Below are positions 59,261-64,000 of a DNA stretch of 64,000 nucleotides, one piece after another. The stretch lies in assembly GCF_900115955.1 (NCBI RefSeq), contig NZ_FOYL01000001.1, positions 992,001 through 1,056,000 on the forward strand, read 5' to 3'. This DNA comes from Lentzea waywayandensis (lineage in GTDB: Bacteria; Actinomycetota; Actinomycetes; Mycobacteriales; Pseudonocardiaceae). A program made the position numbers and the translations under genes. The notes beneath the pieces are model-generated. The model was not told where the DNA came from and made no database searches. It saw nothing but the letters and a program-made list of their open reading frames with translations. Position 1 is the first letter of the stretch. Every line of letters begins with the position of its first letter.

Positions 59261-60321
59261 AGATCGTCCACGTGACGCAGCCGGTCGAGGCCGGAGTCGC
59301 CGTCGTGGTCCTGAACCTCGCCCAAGCCCAGCGACAACGTGGCTGGGACGTCAGCATCGCCTGCCCAACGGGCCGGCTCACACAGGAAGCGACCAAGGCC
59401 GGAATCCCGGTCCACCCCTGGCAAGCGACCCGCACACCAGGGCCACGCACCGTCGCAGAGCTCCGAAACCTCCGCAAGATCCTGCGAGACCTCCGGCCGG
59501 ACGTCGTCCACCTGCACAGCTCCAAGGCAGGTCTGGCCAGGCTCGTCCTGCGCGGCCGCACCCCGACGATCTTCCAGCCCCACCTGTGGTCGTTCCGCGT
59601 CGCCACCGGACTGCTCAGCCGGGCCAGCCGGTTCTGGGAGGCAAAGGCTTCCCGCTGGACGACCATGCTCCTGTGCGTCAGCGACGACGAGCTCAAAGCC
59701 GGTCGCGCGGCAGGAGTGACCGCACGAGCCGAGGTCGTCTGCAACGGCGTCGACACCCAACGCCTGAGCCCGCAGCCGAAATCCCACGACACCCCCACGG
59801 CCGTGTGCGTAGGACGACTGGCCTACCAGAAGGGCCAGGACCTGCTGCTCGAAGCCTGGCCCCACGTACTCGACAAGGTCCCGGACGCCGAACTCCTGAT
59901 CGTCGGCGACGGCCCGATGGCAGCACAACTCCGTGCCACCGAACACCCGAACATCCGCTGGCACGGCCACAGCGACAAGGTCGGGGACTTCTACGCCGAA
60001 GCCGACGTCGTGGTCCTGCCCTCCCGCGCCGAAGGCATGGCGTTGGTGCCGTTGGAAGCGATGGCCTGCGGACGCGCGGTAGTCGCCTTCGACGTCGAAG
60101 GCGTCGAGCAAAGCCTCGGCGACGCGGGCGAAGTGGTACCCGCCGGCGATACGAAAGCCCTGGCGCAAGCGATTGCGCTCAGGCTCGCCGATCCGGAACT
60201 GGCGGCCGCGGAAGGAAAACGCGGCAGGCAGAGGGCCGAGACCCTGTTCGACCGCGACCGCATGGCGGACCAGATCGTGACGCTCACCGAGACCCTGGTC
60301 TCCGAGGAAGGACGACGATGA
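59257..60321 (+). CDS. Family 4 glycosyltransferase (second)
   Basis: 354 residues starting from a GTG that overlaps the flippase stop. GT-B marks are VKIVHVTQPVEAGVAVVVLN, LRPDVVHLHSSKAGLAR, CVGRLAYQKGQDLLLEAWP, LLIVGDGPMAAQLRA and the donor-site EGMALVPLEAMACGRAVVAF. It should be a retaining transferase on the cytoplasmic face. Acidic residues of the EX7E motif are present. Substrate not predictable. Confidence 0.92.
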   Translation: MKIVHVTQPVEAGVAVVVLNLAQAQRQRGWDVSIACPTGRLTQEATKAGIPVHPWQATRTPGPRTVAELRNLRKILRDLRPDVVHLHSSKAGLARLVLRGRTPTIFQPHLWSFRVATGLLSRASRFWEAKASRWTTMLLCVSDDELKAGRAAGVTARAEVVCNGVDTQRLSPQPKSHDTPTAVCVGRLAYQKGQDLLLEAWPHVLDKVPDAELLIVGDGPMAAQLRATEHPNIRWHGHSDKVGDFYAEADVVVLPSRAEGMALVPLEAMACGRAVVAFDVEGVEQSLGDAGEVVPAGDTKALAQAIALRLADPELAAAEGKRGRQRAETLFDRDRMADQIVTLTETLVSEEGRR

Positions 60322-61415
60322 CACGGATCGCCTACCTGCTCACCCAGGACAGCGGTGGCCCGGTGGACGTGACGGTGCGCCTGGCCGCCGCGCTGGCCAA
60401 GTCGGGCGACGCCGAGGTGCGCGTGTTCGGCCCGAGGCCCCGGCGTGGCGCCGAGCTGATCGACCCGTTCTTCGAAGAGACCCTGGTGATGCGCAAGGGG
60501 GACATGGCCGCCGCACGGCAGGCGCGTGCCGCCCTCAAGGCCTGGCACCCGGACGTCGTGCACGCCCAGGACCGCCGGTCCGGACTGGTCAGCGCGGCAC
60601 TCGCCACCACCGGCACCAAGATCGTGCACACCTACCACGGCGTGCCCGACGACGTGGCCGAGCCGTGGTTCCGCAACGTCCGGGGAGCCACCCCTCCCCC
60701 GGCCTACACCAGGGCGGTGCTGGCCGCCGACGCCGCCGTCGCCCGCGTCGTGCACCGGACGGTCGTCCCCGCCAGGGAGATGGGCCGGTTCCTGCGCGAA
60801 CGCCTCTACGTGCCCCCGCACCGCATGACCCACATCGACAACTGCGTCGAGGTCGGCGCCGCGAACCCGCCTGCCAAGCCCGTGCGCAAGCTGGTGTTCG
60901 TGGGCCTGCTCGTCGAACGCAAGGGTCTGCTGAACCTGCTGGACGCGCTGGAGACCACGATGCCGGAGGACGCGACGCTCACGGTCGTCGGCGACGGCCC
61001 GCTCCGGCTCCAGGCCGAGGGCAGGGTGACCCGCCGGGGCCTCGCGAACAGGGTCGAGTTCCTGGGATTCCGCAGCGACGTCCCCGAACTGCTGCTGGAG
61101 CACGACGCCCTGGTGCTGCCGTCCACAATGGAGCAGCAGCCGCTCGTGGTCGCGGAGGCCATGGCAGCCGGCAAACCCGTGGTCGCCACCGACACCGGCG
61201 GCGTCGCGGACATGCTGGGCATCCCCGGCGACGACTGCCCGAAGCCCGGCGACGTGCCCGCGCTGGCCGCACGGCTACGCCAGTTGTTCGCCGACCCCGA
61301 CCCCGCGAGCACCGGACATCGGCTCGCCACGAGGGCACGGGAGCGGTTCACCCCGGAGGTCTGCGCGCGGCGGCACCTCGACCTCTACCGCAAGCTCACC
61401 GCTTCGGGCCGTTGA
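60318..61415 (+). CDS. Family 4 glycosyltransferase (third)
   Basis: 365 residues. MTRIAYLLTQDSGGPVDVTV opens the acceptor domain; VFVGLLVERKGLLNLLDAL, TVVGDGPLRLQAEG and EQQPLVVAEAMAAGKPVVAT form the donor domain of GT4 enzymes. Coupled by ATGA to the gene before. The stop overlaps the convergent GHL15-like gene by 20 bp, so the plus-strand operon ends here. It probably adds a further sugar to the repeat unit. Confidence 0.92.
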   Translation: MTRIAYLLTQDSGGPVDVTVRLAAALAKSGDAEVRVFGPRPRRGAELIDPFFEETLVMRKGDMAAARQARAALKAWHPDVVHAQDRRSGLVSAALATTGTKIVHTYHGVPDDVAEPWFRNVRGATPPPAYTRAVLAADAAVARVVHRTVVPAREMGRFLRERLYVPPHRMTHIDNCVEVGAANPPAKPVRKLVFVGLLVERKGLLNLLDALETTMPEDATLTVVGDGPLRLQAEGRVTRRGLANRVEFLGFRSDVPELLLEHDALVLPSTMEQQPLVVAEAMAAGKPVVATDTGGVADMLGIPGDDCPKPGDVPALAARLRQLFADPDPASTGHRLATRARERFTPEVCARRHLDLYRKLTASGR

Positions 61416-62634
61416 CCAGCACCACCGCGTCGGCCGACGGCAGGTCGAGCTGGGCCGGCACCGCTTCGCCCTTGAGCGTCACGAGACCCGGCGGAGGAGT
61501 CAGGAGCACGGAGGTCTTCGTGGGGTTCACGGCCACCCAGCCGCCCGAGTAGCGGCGGTTCCACACCCCGCTCGGCAGGCGGTTGGCCGTCTCGACCGCC
61601 TCGCCGAGCCGCGCGTCCTGGTACAGCGACCAGTACGGGTTCTTGTAGTCCGGCTCGGCCCTGGTCCAGCACGTGTGGGGGCTCGCGAGAAGCGCGGCGG
61701 AGGCGTACCCGACGCGTTCCTCCTTGTCCGACTTCGTGTGTGTGATCAGCAGCAGCCAGGACTCGCCGAGCGCGGCCTGGGCGCGCTGCTCCTTGAACTG
61801 GTTGCCCTGGAACGTGATCAGCTCGCCGGTGCCGTCGTCGCCCTGCAGGCCGAAGTTCTCCTCCATCGCGCCCGCGTACCGGGAGTGCGCCGACCACCGG
61901 CCCGGTGTCAGCTGCGACTCCGAGACGTTGGGGATCAGCATCTTCCCGGCCTTCTCCAGGGCGTCGCCGGTGAGCTGGAGCATGCCGTCGAGGCCGTCGC
62001 GCAGCAACCGGTCCGACCCGGCGGCGTCGGCGGTGCCCGCGATGATCGACGGCGAGTAGTACCGCAGCGAGCTGAAGTCGTTGTCCGCCAGCACGCCGTC
62101 CCAGCCCTCGCGCAGCACCTCGCCGACCACGGCGTCCGCCCACGCCTTCTGGTAGGCCGGGTCCCACACCGTCATCTGCCAGTGCTTCGGGTAGCCGTCC
62201 CACTCGATGCGCTGGCCGAGCGTGCTGATCGCGAACCACCCCGGCTGCTTCTGCTCGGCCGCGACGTAGCCGACCCCGGTGGGCAGGTATCGGGCGTCCC
62301 GGTCGCCCTCGACCGCGCCGTAGTAGTTGCGGGTGCTGGAGAAGTCCTTGTACACCAGCACTTTGACCCTGGGGTTCAGCTCGTGCAGCTTGCGCATGGC
62401 CGAGGTCTCCCACGCGTTGAGCACGACGACGTCGTAGTGCTTCGCGGCGGCCCGGATCTCCCACGGCGAGGGCGAGTCGCCGATGCCGTACCACCACGCG
62501 CAGGGCGCCAGCGGTCTCGGCACCGGCCCGGTGATGATCGGGTCCGACTCGGCGGCACTCACCGCACATGCACTCGAAAGAAGTACGAGAGCAACAGCGG
62601 CGAATCGACGTATCAGCGATTTCTCCGACAACAC
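61396..62634 (-). CDS. Putative glycoside hydrolase-like (GHL15) exported protein
   Basis: 412 residues. The N terminus (FAAVALVLLSSACAVSAAES) is an export signal; SSAC could be a weak lipobox or cleavage could follow VSA. The body resembles GHL15-type TIM barrels: CAWWYGIGDSPSPWEIRAAA, VVVLNAWETSAM, VKVLVYKDFSSTR, WDGVLADNDFSS with a likely acidic catalytic position, and a C-terminal beta domain. It may cut or trim the exported glycan. The GTG start lies inside the 3' end of the sugar transferase gene, so both are coupled on the minus strand. Confidence 0.78.
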   Translation of the reverse strand: MLSEKSLIRRFAAVALVLLSSACAVSAAESDPIITGPVPRPLAPCAWWYGIGDSPSPWEIRAAAKHYDVVVLNAWETSAMRKLHELNPRVKVLVYKDFSSTRNYYGAVEGDRDARYLPTGVGYVAAEQKQPGWFAISTLGQRIEWDGYPKHWQMTVWDPAYQKAWADAVVGEVLREGWDGVLADNDFSSLRYYSPSIIAGTADAAGSDRLLRDGLDGMLQLTGDALEKAGKMLIPNVSESQLTPGRWSAHSRYAGAMEENFGLQGDDGTGELITFQGNQFKEQRAQAALGESWLLLITHTKSDKEERVGYASAALLASPHTCWTRAEPDYKNPYWSLYQDARLGEAVETANRLPSGVWNRRYSGGWVAVNPTKTSVLLTPPPGLVTLKGEAVPAQLDLPSADAVVLVNGPKR

Positions 62635-64000
62635 AACTCACCCGCTGTCATCAGTAGAATCCTCAGGTCGAGCCACAACGACCAATTCGCGATGTAGTAG
62701 TTGTCGTATCGAGACCTGTCGGCGATTGAAGTGTCACCTCGCAGACCGTGCACCTGGGCTAGTCCAGTCAAGCCGGTCGGGACGCGATGGCGGGCCCAAT
62801 ATAGCTCGTGAATAGCGGAAAACTCGCGAACGAAACCGGGACGCTCCGGGCGTGGCCCCACCACGCACATGTCGCCGCGCAGGACGTTCCACAGCTGGGG
62901 CAGCTCGTCGAGCGACGTCCTGCGCAGGAACCGGCCGACCGGACCGACCCGCGAGTCGCCGACGACGGACCACTTGACCTGCGAGTCGTCCTCACCGGAC
63001 TGCCGGACGCTGCGGATCTTGTAGAGGGTGAACGTGCGGTCGTCCATGCCGACGCGGACCTGCCGGAAGAACAGCGGCCGGCCGCTCTCGACCAGCACCG
63101 CGAGCGCGCACAACCCGATCACCGGGGACAGCACGACCAGCGCGAACGCCGCCAGCAGCAGGTCGGCGGCGCGCTTGATCCACCAGGTCGGCCTGCTGGT
63201 CGGCGCCGTGCCCAGGCGCATCAGCGGGTAGCTGCGCAGCCGTTCGATGCCGGGGCCGTCCGGGTGCAGCTCGTACATGCGGGGCACCACGAGCGTCGAG
63301 CAGCCGAGCCGGTGGGCCGTGATCGCGGCCTCGACCAGCGGCGAGTCGCGGGTGTGCGAGAACGCCAGCACGACGGTGCCCGCCTTGAGCCGGACGATCG
63401 CGTCGGCCAGGTCGCCGTCGATGACCTCCAGCAACGGCGGCTGGCGGTCCGGATCGGGGCCGGAGTCGGCGAACGCGACAGGCCGCAGGCCGAACTGGGG
63501 GTGCTCCAGCATGGTCCGCGCGAGGTTCACGCCGACCTCGCCCGCGCCGACGATGATCGTGCGGTCGCAGCGGTCGAACTTGCGCCGGCACCACCGGCCG
63601 AACGCGAACACGCACCACCGGACCGGCTCGATGACCAGCGCGAACACGATCATCGCCCACTGGGCCGCGGCGAGGTCGGCCGCGTCGGAGCCGCTGACCA
63701 GGCCGATGCCGGACAGCAGCGCGAACGCCAGCGCCGTGCTCGCCGCGGACCGGGGCAGGTCCTGCAGCCACGACAGCCACAGCCGCCGCCGGTAGAGCCG
63801 CCAGGCTCCCCTGATCGTGACCACCGCGGCCACGACCGCGCCGCTCCAGCCCCACCCGAGACCGCGCTGCACGCACACCGCGGCGAGCGTCACGGCGTCG
63901 GCGAGGACGAGCAGGACCGCGACCGCGTTCACCCGGCTGAGCAGGTCCCGGCGGACCGACGACGGCTTGAGAGGGCGCTGCGGAGGGCGTCTGGGATCAG
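62613..64000 (-). CDS. Undecaprenyl-phosphate sugar phosphotransferase (5' end beyond window)
   Basis: At least 439 residues. About four N-terminal helices precede a Rossmann-like middle domain (RTIIVGAGEVGVNLARTM) and the C-terminal bacterial sugar transferase domain: KRAADLLLAAFALVVLSPV, LFFRQVRVGMDDRTFTLYKI, RFLRRTSLDELPQLWNVLRG and DMCVVGPRPERPGF. It moves a sugar phosphate to undecaprenyl phosphate and so starts the repeat unit. A GTG at 63932 could be the start, but the frame stays open to the window edge with a basic, proline-rich segment (DPRRPPQRPLKPSSVRRD), so I mark the gene as partial. Confidence 0.9.
   Translation of the reverse strand, partial: DPRRPPQRPLKPSSVRRDLLSRVNAVAVLLVLADAVTLAAVCVQRGLGWGWSGAVVAAVVTIRGAWRLYRRRLWLSWLQDLPRSAASTALAFALLSGIGLVSGSDAADLAAAQWAMIVFALVIEPVRWCVFAFGRWCRRKFDRCDRTIIVGAGEVGVNLARTMLEHPQFGLRPVAFADSGPDPDRQPPLLEVIDGDLADAIVRLKAGTVVLAFSHTRDSPLVEAAITAHRLGCSTLVVPRMYELHPDGPGIERLRSYPLMRLGTAPTSRPTWWIKRAADLLLAAFALVVLSPVIGLCALAVLVESGRPLFFRQVRVGMDDRTFTLYKIRSVRQSGEDDSQVKWSVVGDSRVGPVGRFLRRTSLDELPQLWNVLRGDMCVVGPRPERPGFVREFSAIHELYWARHRVPTGLTGLAQVHGLRGDTSIADRSRYDNYYIANWSLWLDLRILLMTAGELCCRRNR

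Noticed and set aside
1..64000. CRISPR arrays, tRNA or rRNA genes, insertion sequences, integrases
   Set aside because: No regularly spaced repeats, no recognisable tRNA/rRNA sequences and no transposase or integrase motifs were seen by eye. A tRNAscan or covariance search could still find short RNA genes.

Overview
The window is high-GC actinobacterial DNA with GC-rich third codon positions, many GTG starts and short ATGA/GTGA gene overlaps. Gene content (SARP/AfsR-type regulators, MbtH-linked NRPS assembly line, SAV_2336/FxSxx-type genes, VMAP conflict genes) suggests a mycelial actinomycete. A member of the Pseudonocardiales such as Lentzea or Saccharothrix is my guess; no 16S or marker gene is present to prove it.

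Layout. (1) 1-7.25 kb, ordinary genes: the end of a ferredoxin gene, a membrane Ser/Thr kinase, a secreted tannase-type esterase, an HxlR regulator, a secreted protein, an alpha/beta hydrolase, an EF-hand protein and a methionine aminopeptidase. (2) 7.2-29.65 kb, one minus-strand, translationally coupled operon of 13 genes: a type II thioesterase, two C-A-PCP NRPSs, a KS-AT-ACP PKS, a giant NRPS without adenylation domains, an MFS exporter, an MbtH-like protein (too short for most gene callers), two ACPs, two FkbH-like proteins, a KASIII-like enzyme and a VOC protein. FkbH, ACP and KASIII are the parts used in tetronate and glyceryl-unit pathways. The large NRPS carries FkbH N-terminal-like domains where adenylation domains normally sit. 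Two large regulators (29.8-36.0 kb) lie upstream on the same strand.

(3) 36.0-41.6 kb, an island of small-peptide systems. First is a 49-residue secreted peptide with its own promoter and SdpA and SdpB homologues. Next is a decaying operon on the other strand: an intact six-cysteine peptide, a MauE-like protein, a MauD-like remnant that has lost its active site and a broken ABC exporter. Last is an FxsA-like short peptide with a HExxH protein but no radical SAM enzyme in the window. (4) 41.6-48.8 kb, a VMAP / MoxR / vWA conflict module in which the vWA part is fused to an NB-ARC NTPase and TPRs (FxsT-like). A divergent Crp/Fnr regulator follows, with a Crp-like palindrome between them.

(5) 50.2-64.0 kb, a surface polysaccharide locus: UDP-GlcNAc 2-epimerase, membrane transporter-like protein, polysaccharide deacetylase, O-antigen ligase-like protein, glycosyltransferases, Wzz-like protein, two tiny paralogous membrane proteins, flippase, a GHL15-like protein and an initiating sugar-phosphate transferase that runs off the window.

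Strongest leads: the adenylation-less FkbH-type NRPS modules, the SdpAB-linked 49-residue peptide, the six-cysteine peptide operon, and the FxsA-like/HExxH genes beside the VMAP conflict module.
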